Positions 35,787 through 47,565 of a DNA stretch of 64,000 bases are shown here, piece by piece. This DNA is from Acanthornis magna. Its lineage: Eukaryota; Chordata; Aves; Passeriformes; Acanthizidae. Position numbers and translations under genes: made by a program. The stretch covers positions 15,143,501 to 15,207,500 of the forward strand of contig JAWUZG010000029.1 of the NCBI GenBank assembly GCA_036785705.1. The letters are read 5' to 3'. The notes under the pieces are model-generated. The model was not told the origin of the DNA and searched no databases. It was given only the letters and a program-made list of their open reading frames with translations. The first letter of the stretch is position 1; every line of letters begins with the position of its first letter.

Positions 35787-38700
35787 AAAATACTGGTATT
35801 TAAATAAAGGTGGTCTCAAGTGAATTACCGATCACCAATCTGAAAGAAACTACCGAATAGTGGGTTTTTTTAGGTAAATGCCCTTCTTATAATTTGTTCA
35901 CTATATATACTTATATAAATCTATTAAAACTGCGGCAAAGCTACAGCATTGAGAGTACCGCCATCACCAGATAATCTCTTTGTTCACTTACTTTGAGAGA
36001 TGATCTATTAAGTTGAGGAAGAAAAATGTACTACTTGGCATCTCTGCACAGAAGCATCTGACAAATATGTGAAAGATGACTTTACGGCTCCAAAGAGCTC
36101 TTGAGATAATTGATCTACAAACACACACATTATCAGACAGCAAAGCAAATTATAACCAGCCACTAAAGGCACCAGTGGCTCAATAAATGATTTCCTGACA
36201 TTTCAGTATACTACAGACAGAGTGTGTCTTTCCTTTGGGGTTCACATCACAGCAGGTCTATTTTCTTTGTAAACTCTCGATGAAGATGTACAAAGAGAGA
36301 AAAAAAAAAAGAATCTAAACAAAGCCATAAATATAATGGCAGGTTTGACTTTTGAAAATGAAAATATCCTGCTAGGCTATTTGCTCAAAATCTAGGCCAT
36401 AGCAACAGTTTTCTGCAGGTTTTCCTGTGTGGTACTTAATGTGATTGTGTGCTGCAGTACTATATGTATTTTCCCAGAAAAAAAGGACATAAAAAGCCCT
36501 ACATTTAAACTGACAGGATATGATTAAAGTTGCTTTTTCTCTCTTTGACATCTATACATACAGAAGAGTAGATGAAACCTCTGACTGTTCAGATCGTTAT
36601 TCTTCCTCCCTCTCCAAATAAGTACAAAACCTCCCCAAATCCAGCTCCAGACAACTAAATGGCACAGAGCACCAACAATTTTGCATGCACATTTTGACCT
36701 CCCCAGTCATTGACTCAAATTTGTGCCAAGTGAAGAGTGACTAAAAAAGCCAAGAGTATGCATGGCTGTATATAAAGACCTGATGATTACAAGCAGAGTC
36801 CTTGTGGACAGCTGTCTGTACAGTCATAAATGTTACATTCACTGGCAGTTCCTAAACAGGCAAGAATAAATGTTCACAGAAATTGAGCTAATTTCTTACA
36901 TCTAGTGGCACACAGAGCCAGCATACAGATGTTTGAACAGCTACTACAGCAAGAGTAAGTACTTGCACATTTCTTTTTGTCAAAGCACTCTAACTGATAT
37001 AAATCTGTTAACTAACCTGTAGAATTTCTGGAATTACTCTGAATACAAAATTTTGACTTATTTTGAATTTCTCAGTAAAAATGGCTACTCTGAATGAGAG
37101 TACCTTAAGCCTTCCAGACATCTTCTAAGAAGAGGAAATAATAGGATGTTTAGAAGCATCTACTAAAATTTTTTCACTCGAAATGAAATGAAATGAAGGA
37201 TCTCATCTGCAGGCTTTAGCACACCTCTTCACCAGACAGACTTAATAAACATAGTCTCTTAAGACTTGGATTGAAAGCTACAAGTCACAGTGGCTACTCA
37301 AGATTGGGAAGCTCTTCAGATAAAGAACCTGAAACAAAACTGTGCCTGTGCACATTTCTGATCTGCCACTTTAAGACAGTAATACAGAGTCACATAATTG
37401 TCAGAGGAAAAACAGTGACTGCCACTACCGCAGTGGGGCAGATCCTGTCTTTCTTTCCCTGGGATCAATGAAAAAATATGTCTGTCTAAAACATCTACAA
37501 CTAATTATGCATGCTTCACCAGGGTGAAATAGTTCTAACAAAATTCCACAGAATTCTCTCAGTTTCTGATTTGTGAATGAGATGCTTCTCTCTGCATACA
37601 TATTCTTACATCAATTGGATACATTTAAAATCCTTTCATCCATGTAAGGGAAAAAACAGGTAAAGCTGCTGGCAACAGCAGGACATGGAATCAAAACACA
37701 GGGAACTAGTCTTATTCTTGCCAGCAACTTCGGCAAAGCTACTCTTTGGACTCAGGGATACCACCTTTCAACTATTTCCCTTCCTCACTCAAATCTGCTT
37801 TAATTTATTTTTTTTCATCACCTTCTATTCCACCTCAAAATTTGCACACACATTATGTAATCCTAAATAAGTAAAAGTAGGATAACAATAAAAACATACA
37901 TGGAATTCAGTTGACTCATATTTATTAAATATTTATAACAAGAAAAAGAACAGAATTATAATAGAACTTGTCTATGCTACACTATGTTAGGCATTCCTTT
38001 CTTGTCTTCCCTTTTGTTTCTCATTTTGTATGTGTCTTTAGAAATTAATTTTTTAAGCAAAAGTCATTCACTTTTATCTCATTTCTGGTTCTGAATAAAA
38101 ACAGGAAAAAAATATCCTGCAATATAAAAACCACTATTATCAAAGAAAGAGACAAAGCATTTCATAATCAGCCTCCTCTAAGTTCCCTCCATAGATTTCT
38201 AAGCCAGCAGTATATTGCTTTATCATTATTGTTTGATCTACAGCGGTGTCATAAAAGCAAAAGATGAACATAATCATAATCAATGGAAATAACAAATTTT
38301 TAAAATGAATTTTTCTTTTTTTTCCCTCTGAAGATATTCCATACAGAGAAGAAAATAACTCAGTTACAGTTCTGGGTTCTTTTCCACTCCCTCTTTATTA
38401 CTTTGCCTTATGTATTTCTTCCCAGAAGAGGAACTGAATTATATTGAGATTTCTAATAATTTTGTCTGTTTGGGTGGGATGCCTCTTTGCAGAGTCAAAC
38501 TTGCACATTTCAGAATCCACTGCATGCTTTTTCATGTTAATATACATATTTTGCATGCATTTTTGAAAAATACACTAAATAAAGGCCTTTTAAAAATAAT
38601 CCCTGGGGACAACTGGATGCCACATATGGACATGTCTCCATAAACAGATAATAGAGAGGTGGATTCTGGAATAAGATTTTTGACCTTGAGTGTCAGGAAA

Positions 38701-40080
38701 GGCAAAGCCTCTGCTGCAAGCAGGGAATGAATATAACTGATTTACATTGCCAAGATCTCAGCTGGGCAGTAGATATTGTTTTGCAGAAGTTTCTATGGAT
38801 TATTTTTACAGAAAGCTGGCAGGATGGGTCAGGGGAGGGGAAGAGAAAGATTACAATCTACTAACTTGGATTTACACTTGCAGCAGAGTTGCAGAAATCT
38901 TAGTTCATTAGCAAAAGGCTTATTTTTCTTTAAATATGCTTATCGTCAGCATTTTGTTGTTCTTAGTATAGTAAATCCAGTGTATCTTTTTTATACTGAG
39001 CTAGATTCTCTTCTGCTTTATCTGTTAGTAACAGAATGATTAAGTATGGTCTAAGTTGTATTGAAAAGTTTAGAAAATTGTATTTGCAGTAAAATTCTGA
39101 GAATAATTTGGACTAAGATCAATGATCATGAATTGATTTTTTCTTTATTTGGCATTATGGATATTTCTGCTTCAATTAAAAAATCATTTGTGCTGATGAG
39201 CAGGTGGTAAAAATATTAGCTTAGGTGGACCTGGTGTAACAGCAACAATCTACAACCAATATGAGGACAAATAATATATTCACTTTGAAAACAGCAAAAC
39301 TGCATACAGAACTGTCTAAATGAAACCTAATGAAATGGCACATTTACTTCAGGACAGCAATTAAAAATGAAAATGTATTGTCTACCCTTTGCAGCACTGA
39401 ATTAGGTGTGGCTACAACTCCTCGCCTTATCTGCAGTGCTGTTGATCAGCATGTGCTTGATATCAGCCAATGTGGAACAGCTTCCACACCGCCTCCAGTA
39501 GCAACACTCCTTGCCTTAAGCAAAATGCAATATTTTTATCAAGTCCATGAAATGAGAGGGAAAAATAGCACAGCCTTCTGAAACAAGTGTTTTGGCACAA
39601 GCAAATATCTATGATCAAGGCAGGGAATTCATCACTACCATCCAAACAGCATGCACAGCAAATTTTAGTATAACTTGTCTGCTGGAACAAATGGAGGGAA
39701 AAAAGCCACAGAAATCTGTGAAGACACACAGCCTCTTTACACCTTTGGGGAATTCTGTATCTGGTTTATTCTAAAATGAAAGTTTTTCTATGCCATCACC
39801 CAAAAGAAAACACAGTTTTAAATCCATTCATAGTTAGTTGAATAAGTATGTCTCATAAATCTACCTATAGGAGCATTTTGTGCTTAATATGCACATCCTT
39901 ATCTTGGAAAAAAGGATGTAGTCACCAATGGATTTCTGTCAGGTAAAGCTGAAATAAATATTCATCATAAAAATAATCAACTTCTGTTTATCTTCTGCCA
40001 ATCTGCCAGTTTTGAGCAGTAATGATAACAAAGTCATAAGCCAAAAATAAGACTCTAAATCAGTGAAAGCCATTCCTTCT

Positions 40081-40120
40081 AATAAAGAGCAGGATATGGC
40101 TCTTTATTAGGGAGCCATAT
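40081..40120. repeat. Two overlapping, mutually exclusive stem-loops
   Basis: The arm aataaagagc (40081-40090) pairs exactly with gctctttatt (40099-40108). The segment atatggctc (40094-40102) pairs exactly with gagccatat (40112-40120). The two hairpins share bases 40099-40102, so a transcript could form one or the other but not both. Confidence 0.75.
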
Positions 40121-41426
40121 CTCTTCTTTAAGCCATTATTTTCTTCAAGAATTCAGATTTCCTAATGCAGTAGAATGCCTCTATTCAAAGCATCACAAAG
40201 TGGAAAATCCTCTTGAGATTCTCCATGATGGAAATATTTCCATAGGAAGTAGCAAGTGAAGTAAAAATAATAGTTTAGCTGTGGTTCTTTGGTTTGGTTT
40301 GTATTGTTGTGGGGGTTTTTTGGGTTTTTTTTTCTAAATTCCTAGAAATCATTATAGCTTGAAATTCTTTTGTTGGTGTCTTGGACCCTAACATATTCAT
40401 TATTCACAGAAAGAGAATCAAGGGAATCCCAAGAAGTATAGCTATATGTAATATCCAATGCATGACTGGAAGGTAGTTTACATCATCCATGTTCAAATAT
40501 ATGGATGTTCATCCAACCTAATTGCCTACTTTCCATATTCAAGCCTATTTGATATTTTTTTAGCAGTATATATTTTAAATTGTTCATCATACTGTTTCCA
40601 AAGAGAATCAGTGACTATGAAGAGTCTCAGTGACTAGGAGAATACTTCCAGCTTGAGTTTGAAAATGGAATTATCTTAAGGAGGTATCAGGAAAATCCTC
40701 TCGCCTCCTCTAACCTGCTGATGGATGTTGAGAATTATGAAGCACAAGAATCTCGACTAAAATAATGAGATGCAGCTACCTGGAAGGCCTGAAAATGGCA
40801 CTCTTTATACATTATATGTTTAACATCTTTATACAAGTTATGAGTTTTTTTATTTTCTATATACACTCAAATACCAAAATATGCATCTTAAAATAATTTT
40901 TTTCGAATATTTGTTGAAAGTCTGAATGCAGTCAAGCAAATGGCATTACAGATTGTACAAATGTTATTAAAACTCATAAGTATATAGGGTGTGCTTTTAA
41001 ACTGTTAGTTTTACTCTAATCTTATAAAATTATTTGTCAAATAAAACTGATTGAAAGTATTTGTTCAAACAGTACCCTAAACGAATGAAAACCTAAAATG
41101 CAAATTAGTGTGGGGAAAATAAAAATGAGAAAAAGGATACAACTCTGAATTTTAAATAGTATAGATTCTGTCATTAAAACCTGTTGATAGTCTTTTGCTA
41201 TTTATCTCTCTATCGATATATACTTATAGTCAAAGCATAAAACTTCCAATATTTGACTGACAACACACTTGAGCCACTGGATGTAGTTGCCTGGATATCA
41301 TGAAAGCCCCATGTTTCTCTCTCAGCAGTCTGTAAGACCTGCATACAATGTTACACATATTCATCTTTAATCTGTCGTAACTTTTATCTGACCTTTTGCT
41401 TAGTACAGTTTAAGCAAAGAAGGGAT

Positions 41427-41444
41427 GTTTGTTCATGAACAAAC
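41427..41444. repeat. Perfect 18-bp palindrome
   Basis: GTTTGTTCATGAACAAAC equals its own reverse complement. Each half carries a forkhead-like TGTTTGTT core (the left copy begins at 41426), so the site would present two such half-sites back to back. Confidence 0.85.
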
Positions 41445-41807
41445 CTACATAACTGATGATCTATATTCAGGTCACATGCTGAATAGGAAAAGCTATGTGA
41501 CGAAATTTCATGCCAAACTGTACAAGAGAGAGCAGGACCACACTCTGTAAGAAATTCATTTTCCTTTTCAACAGTTTGCATGGAAGACAGAGATGATGAT
41601 CCTCAGTTTCAAAATATATGTCAATAATATTGAAGAATTTCCTATAAATATTCAAAAATTGAGGGGGAAGCATGACACAAAACCCAGGAAATTCTGTCAT
41701 GAAACTCCAATCATACCAATAGCCATGTGTCCATTTATTAAATCAAGTTGCTCAAGATTATTTGGAGAAGTGCTATATTTTAAACACAAATTTAATTATC
41801 ACCTGAG

Positions 41808-41859
41808 AAGGAGAGCACACCCCTTTAGTTTTGAAGGAGAGCATGCCCCTTTAGTTTTC
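41808..41859. repeat. 26-bp tandem duplication
   Basis: Two adjacent 26-base units, aaggagagcacacccctttag… and aaggagagcatgcccctttag…, begin at 41808 and 41834. They differ at only a few positions, so the duplication is relatively recent. Confidence 0.85.
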
Positions 41860-43493
41860 TAATAATTAATCAGAGTTCGAGTGGCAGGAAAGAGAGTATA
41901 GAGAGAGGAAGGAGAAAAAATCAAGTTTATAATCCTTGAAATCCGTGTCTCTAGTATGTTCTTTTATTACTATAGGATTCTGATATAATTACACATTCTG
42001 ACTCAATTTCATGTAAAAGGTTAGTTCTATCTGTAGCCAGTACACAAAAAAACTGATAAAATAAATAAGAATGTGGCCAAATCCCGTATTTTGTAAACTT
42101 CAAATAAAAAAAAAAAAATTTCCAAATATAATTTTAGCTCCTCTTTTTCAGATATTGATTAGTGAAACTGAATAAAGGCTTACTAAAATGGATAAACTTC
42201 ATTCCCATGCATTGGTAATAGACAGCATCTCTGGAAAAATACACTGCTGAGTGCTTCAGAAGAGGTCCCTAGAGCTATCCCTAAAGGATTAGCAAGAACT
42301 ACTACAAAAATATGGTCTAAGTGATGATATTTTTCAAACATTGTAAAAATACTTTATTTAAAAACATGTATTTTTAATTATTTTCTCTATGAAGAGAGAC
42401 TTTACTCAAGTTTTCCTTAACATCCAATAATGTGGAGGTGAAGTCAATTAGCAGCATTCAAAGAATCTGGTTTGTTAGACATTCTTGGTGGTAACATTTT
42501 TATTACAGAGCCAAGACAGACTAAATTTTATAATGTGGTTCATTATAGTTAATGTAGTTTATCAAAGCTACTGGTAAGAATGGGTGAGAAACAATCTTGC
42601 CTTTGGGAAAACTGAGTGTTTGAAAACTTTTTCAGTCTCAGAATGTCTCAGATCCCTAGATTTGCATGATGAAATTAATCCAATAGGTTTTGAATCATCT
42701 TAATTTTTAAATTTCTGTCTATAGTCATGCTGTATAAATTAGATGTGAGGGATTTTAGAACAAAAACAAACTACTGGCTTTGATGAACTGACTCTTCAAT
42801 GATATCAGAAACAAAACAAAAAAAATCTAACTTGCTCTTTCTTACGTTTTTGTTCTGTTTTATTGCTGTCAAATATATATTAGTATTCTCTCAATGCTAT
42901 AGCATGCCAAAAGTGAAAACACAGACCGCTGCAACTTCCTTTTCATCCTCTGGCAAGGAAACCTCAACTTAGGTAAATCTCTTTTTAAGTTTCCTTCACC
43001 AAAGATCAATCCTGTAATGCATTTTGACATTACATCAACTTAAAGTAGATGCATCTTAGCTCTAATAGTATCTATAGATACTCTATACTTATAGTCTGAA
43101 AAACTTTGACAGAAGTTTTCTTTAGACCAAAGCAGAGAATGACTAACCAGACAGCTTTCCTCAATTTTCCTATTTACTACATAGTTAATGAAGCAGCAGG
43201 GAAGTATAAGTTTGAGCATGAAAACACTGGGAACAGAGCTTCCTACTCCCTAAATTTTTAAAGAATTTAATAGGGTTTTTCTAGTCTGCTTGGATTCTGT
43301 ATTTGGCTTAGTAAAAGCATTTTATAGTTTTTAGTAACAACTCTGGAGAATCCAAAGTGTATAAACAGAGTACGCCACAAAGTTGACACCATTTGCATTT
43401 GAGGATGCTGCTCACCCCTCCTCTTACTTTTAGGAATCTCTTGCCAAAGGCATGAGGTTTTATTTCCCTCTCCTATTCATCACTTTTCCCCAG

Positions 43494-43636
43494 CCCAAGT
43501 CACACCCTGAATATTTATGGTGTGATCTGTTCGGTACGCAGTTTGAAATTTGTAATGGATTTGTTACTGTGAATGTCTGCTTTGATGAGGCATCCTTTGT
43601 TTGTTGCTGGTACTGTTTGTGGATGAAAGCATGAGA
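43494..43636 (+). ncRNA. Exon-like segment with strong splice signals
   Basis: A very good acceptor (tcatcacttttccccag, cut before 43494) and a consensus donor (gaga/gtaagt, cut after 43636) frame 143 bases. Two of the three frames are closed. The third is open for 46 codons from the acceptor but ends at a TGA (43632-43634) just before the donor. An internal coding exon is therefore unlikely; an exon of a long non-coding RNA, an untranslated or last-but-one exon, or a poison exon would fit. Alternatively the match of two good splice motifs is chance. No family resemblance was found in the open frame. Confidence 0.2.
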
Positions 43637-44770
43637 GTAAGTCCTTGAAGTTCTATAGCTGTTTGCATGAAAAGAACATATTTTGGAGAAAATGGAAAAT
43701 AATTTTGCCATTTTCTACTTGCTGTATGATTGATAAAAAGCCACTCATCATTCAATATGTAACACATGAGACAGAGATGCAGCACTGCCCTGAGGAAGAC
43801 ATGTTTGTTTTCATGCTCGAATGCTTTGCTAGTACCTCAGTGTGCTAAATATTGAGAACAAAGACAGTTTTGCAGGCGGAATTCACTACTAGGATCTGAT
43901 AATACACAGCTGAATTACCAAGGCATTCAACTCAAGTACTTTTTATTTGAATTTTTTTCTTTAGACCTATTTAGAACTAACAAATTTTTTTTCCTCTTTA
44001 TTAGTTATTTTGCATATTTTTTTTCCATATGCCTACAATTAAAAACAAAGGACAACTGCTTTAATTGAGAAGGTACAGAGATTCTTTTTTTGTTTAGGAA
44101 ACAAGTCTATATTTCTGATTTGAATAATTAAGATGAAACATTGTCGTACCTTTACATCTGTTGACATTCCTATTTTTAGAAAAAAATCCTTACAGAGATG
44201 AGTCAGGACTTAGCTGAGATGGCTGAACTTAACAGTAATGTTCAAAATTCACACCGTACATACTTGTGTTGTACATTGGTCCATATTTTATCTGCAAATT
44301 TAAATTCATGCAGGTAAGATGTCTTACAGTGAAGTGTATGTAATAACTTTGCTGTATGAAACTGTGAGAGCTTTCAAGATCAGGATCCCAAAGACAATTT
44401 CCAAAAACAAGGAGACTGTTTATTACATTTTACATATAGCTACTCTCAAGAAATAGTAATAAAACAAATTTCTATGATGGCTTCTTTAGCAATTTTGAGA
44501 CAATTTTCTTTCTAAATATGATTTGCAGTTATTCCAGTGGAGGCATAAAGCTGCATGAGGAAAAACCAGACATCTCATGGCTGAAACAATATTGCCAGTA
44601 AGCAGGTCACATAATGGCATTATTTTGATATTGTTTACATAGGGCTGTGGGGTTTGTTTTCCTTCTATCCCCTCCTGAGTAATTTTAAATAGTTCCTTCT
44701 GCTTTAATAAAAAGAGCAGCAGAGATGAGATGGAGAAAGCAAGTTTCAATACCACACAGATGTCTGCTAC
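43637..44770. other. No gene seen; putative intron
   Basis: AT-rich sequence with poly-T runs near 43955-44020 and no supported feature. If the minus-strand exon at 44771-44907 is real, this is the intron downstream of it. Confidence 0.5.
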
Positions 44771-44907
44771 CTGATGTTGCTGAAAAGCTCCAGAAAAACT
44801 GTCTTGGATCTCAAAGAAGGTATGATCTCCAAGAGCTGTACTAATGGCAATAATTGATACTGAGAGCAACTCTTCTTGTACGTCAACAGCTGCAATTTCA
44901 TGTAGGT
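44771..44907 (-). CDS. Candidate coding exon, helix-rich unknown protein (part 3)
   Basis: The minus strand shows an acceptor with a pyrimidine tract (ctttctttgtcag, cut before 44907) and a donor (acatcag/gtagca, cut after 44771). The 137-base segment contains two bases plus 45 complete codons. Its translation starts LHEIAAVDVQEELLSVS and includes IISTALGD-like and TFFEIQDSFSGAF motifs: amphipathic helices without low complexity, as in alpha-solenoid or other helical proteins. The two leading bases (AC) complete a codon with the single G left by the candidate exon at 49834-49931, giving an aspartate. The open frame runs on past the donor into intron sequence, where the translation loses its protein-like character. 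I do not recognise the family. The intron upstream would be about 4.9 kb and contains the CR1 at 45.9-47.6 kb, which lies on the same strand. Confidence 0.35.
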
Positions 44908-45927
44908 CTGACAAAGAAAGTTTTTGTGTTGATCAGATAAATAGTCTTTGATAATTGACTGAAAGCATTTAGAATGGTACTTCAGAACTTACTCATTTCT
45001 ACCAAAAAGTAAAGTGAAAAAGGCAAGTATCTGAAAAAATAAAAACACTAGAATGCGATTGTTAAAAATATAGTGTTTAAAATGACAAAACAGAATATTT
45101 CAAACAGCTCCAATCAAAATAACTCAACTGAAATGTCATTTCTCAAGCTGAAGTTCTTCATTCACTGAAGTGATCATCTATTTCAGTTGAAATTATTTTA
45201 TTTTTTCTATAGAAGAATATTACCCTGCAAAAAAATATATTTCCCATATCTGTTCCCTTACAGATCAGCCTAACAACCAGACTATCTTTATATCCTGTAC
45301 CCCACAACTCCCTCAGAGCATTCACTATGAAATTATGAGATCTGCATGGAGTCCAGCCCACAAGAGAAAAGAGAAAGCTGCTTTGCACATGTAGACCATA
45401 ACTTAAGGGGAAATTTAATTTGGTCATTAAATAAAACACAAAGCGTTTTCACTGAGTTCAGACTGTCACTCCACTGTCCCCCCAGTTCCATATAGAATAT
45501 AAGAATTAGTAAGCAAGACTGACAAATCTTGAACTGTTGACAATTTCTTTTTGGAAATGTTTTGGTTTTCATTATAAATTATTTTCACATACTCTTAAAC
45601 AAGTATCATCACTTATTTTCAGTTCAACACAGCTTTTTGTTTGGTTGGTTGGTTTTGAATTTTAATGGTTTATTTCTATTTAAAACAACACATTTTTGAA
45701 TTAAAAAACATTCATACAGGAATTGGAAGCAGAAATCAATAAGAAAAAGTAAGCTTCCCATTTGTTAGATATAAAAAGTCCTACACTATCAATAATCCTC
45801 CTTCATTAATGTTATCTCTCAATCTTCATTCAAAACTTTAGAACAAAAATTACTCAAGGCTGGATTTGAACACAGTTTTAAGTCAGAGAAGAAAATTCTC
45901 AAGTGACTTTGTGTGATCCAGTCCCTT
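44908..45927. other. No gene seen; putative intron
   Basis: AT-rich with minor background open frames at 45158-45572 on the minus strand that lack splice signals or recognisable protein motifs. Confidence 0.5.
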
Positions 45928-46451
45928 AGAATCATAGAATTATTTGGGTTGGAAGGGACCTTAAAGTTCCCCCCTGCTATGGGTAGAGACACCTTTTGGT
46001 AGACCAGGCTGCTCAGAGCTGCTGACAACCTGGCCTTGAACATTGCCAGGGATGGGGCATCCACAATTTCTCTGGCAACCTGTTGCGGCTCACCACCCTC
46101 ATGGAAAAAAATTTCTTCCTAATATCTAATCAAAACCTACTCTCTTTCATTTTGAAGCCATTCACCCTTGTCCTTTCACTACATGCCCTCGTAAACAGTC
46201 TCTATCTTTCCTATAGTTCTCTATCTTTTCTGTAGCGCCCTTCAGTTATTGAAAGGCTGCAATTAGGTCACTCCAAAGTCTTCTCTTAGGCTGAAAAACC
46301 CAGTTCTCTCAGCCTTCCCTCATAAAAGATGTTCTATCCCACTAATCATCTTGGCGGCCTCCTCTGAACTCCATCCAACAGGTCCATGTCCTTCCTGAAC
46401 TGATGCAGCACTGCAGGTGAGGTCCCACCAGGGGAGAGCAGAGGGGCAGAA

Positions 46452-46901
46452 TCAGAGGACTCTGGTTCCCCCTCCCCCACCCTGCTGGCCACACTGCTTT
46501 GAATTGCAGTGCCCAGGGCACATGCCCAGCCTCTCATCCTCCAGCAACACCAAGTCCTTCTCCCCAGGCCTGCTCATGATCAGAGCATCCTTCAGCCTGT
46601 GTTGATATTGGGGGTTGTCCTGACCCAGGTGCAGCAACTTGTACTTGGTCTTGTTAATCCTCATGAGATTCCCATGGACACACTTCTCAAGCTTGTCCAG
46701 GTCTTTCAGGATGGCATCCTGTCCTTCAGGTGTGTCAACCACACTGCTCAGCATGGTGTCGCTGGCAAATTTGCTGCCGGTGTTCTCAGTCCATTTATCT
46801 ATGTCATTAATGAAGTCATTAAGTAACGCTGGTCCGAGTATGGACCCCTGAGTGACACCACTTGTCACTGATGTACATTGGGACTCTGAGATGTTGACCA
46901 C
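46452..46901 (-). pseudogene. CR1 reverse-transcriptase C-terminal part, dead
   Basis: A 149-codon frame on the minus strand carries the CR1 reverse-transcriptase core order. It has VTSGVTQGSILGPALLN (the conserved GVPQGS-like block, with T in place of P), then FINDID, then SKFASDT, then a DLDKLEKCVHGNLMRIN block and a YKLLHLG block. The catalytic F/YADD box reads FASD (codons at 46758-46769), so the first of the two metal-binding aspartates is replaced by serine and the enzyme could not polymerise. The frame begins in the middle of the domain and degenerates after the LLEDERLGM segment. In an active element this protein copies its own RNA at the chromosomal target site. Confidence 0.9.
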
Positions 46902-47019
46902 TACCCTCTAGATATGACCATGTAGCCACTTTCTTATCCATCTAACAATCCACTTGTTGAATCCATCTCCCTCCAGTTTAGAGAGAGGGATGCTGTGCAG
47001 GACCTTGTCAAAGGCTTCA

Positions 47020-47053
47020 CATAGATAGATAGATAGATGATAGATAGATAGAC

Positions 47054-47100
<47 letters not shown>

Positions 47101-47101
47101 T
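47020..47101. repeat. (GATA)n microsatellite inside CR1
   Basis: About 82 bases of atag/agat repeats are broken by two imperfect units: gatgatag near 47037 and gacgatag near 47051. After that interruption the repeat runs perfectly to 47100. It sits between aggcttcacatag and tatatctgtaactcttctct, both CR1 sequence. The repeat replaced or expanded the CR1 segment that normally carries a short tagatga word there. Confidence 0.95.
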
Positions 47102-47565
47102 ATATCTGTAACTCTTCTCTTGTCCACTGATGTAGCTACTCCATCAGAGAAGGTTGTTGTGTTGGTCAGGCGGTCTTGTCCTTGGTGGGGCCATGCTGGT
47201 GTCTCAAATCATGTTCTTGTCCTCTGTGTGCCTCAGCATGATTTCTAGGAGGATCTGTTCCCTGATCTTGCCAGGCATAGAGGTGAGACTGACAGGTCAG
47301 TGGATTCCAGGGGACTCCTTTTTACACTTTTAAAATATGGGTACGATGTTTCCATTTTTCCAGTCCCCTGGGACTTGACCTGACTGCCAGGACGACTCAA
47401 ATACCACGGAGAGTGGCACGGTGATTACATCAGCCAGTTCTCTCAAGACAGTGGGATGTACCTCATCAGGTCCCATAGACTTATGTACATTCATAGACGC
47501 CAGGTGATCATGAAACTGGTCATTACTTACAGTGGGAGGGACTTTGCTCCACCAGTCCCCACCCT

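Larger units (their letters stand above)
35787..43493. other. Mostly AT-rich, no confident gene
   Basis: Background open frames only. The segment 39390-39740 is open in several frames on both strands with a balanced composition, but no splice pattern or motif supports a gene. Small structured sequences at 40081-40120, 41427-41444 and 41808-41859 are listed separately. Confidence 0.6.
45928..47565 (-). mobile_element. CR1 LINE, 1.6 kb, 5'-truncated
   Basis: The low-coordinate end (agaatcatagaattatttgg then gttggaagggacc) is the reverse complement of the CR1 3' tip. Further in come ttctctcagccttccctcat, cctcctctgaactccatcca, acccctgagtgacaccactt, tgtgcaggaccttgtcaaag, cttggtggggccatgctggt, ctcatcaggtcccatagact and cagtgggagggactttgctc, all CR1 open-reading-frame-2 sequence on the minus strand. 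Recognisable homology stops near 47565. The copy includes the C-terminal reverse-transcriptase region and the 3' untranslated tail. It carries an 82-bp tetranucleotide microsatellite and a damaged polymerase motif, so it is inactive. It is the longest mobile element in the window. Confidence 0.95.

Noticed and set aside
37075..37132. Minus-strand 21-base possible microexon with good flanking splice words
   Set aside because: Such tiny matches are expected by chance many times in 64 kb and nothing else links it to a gene.
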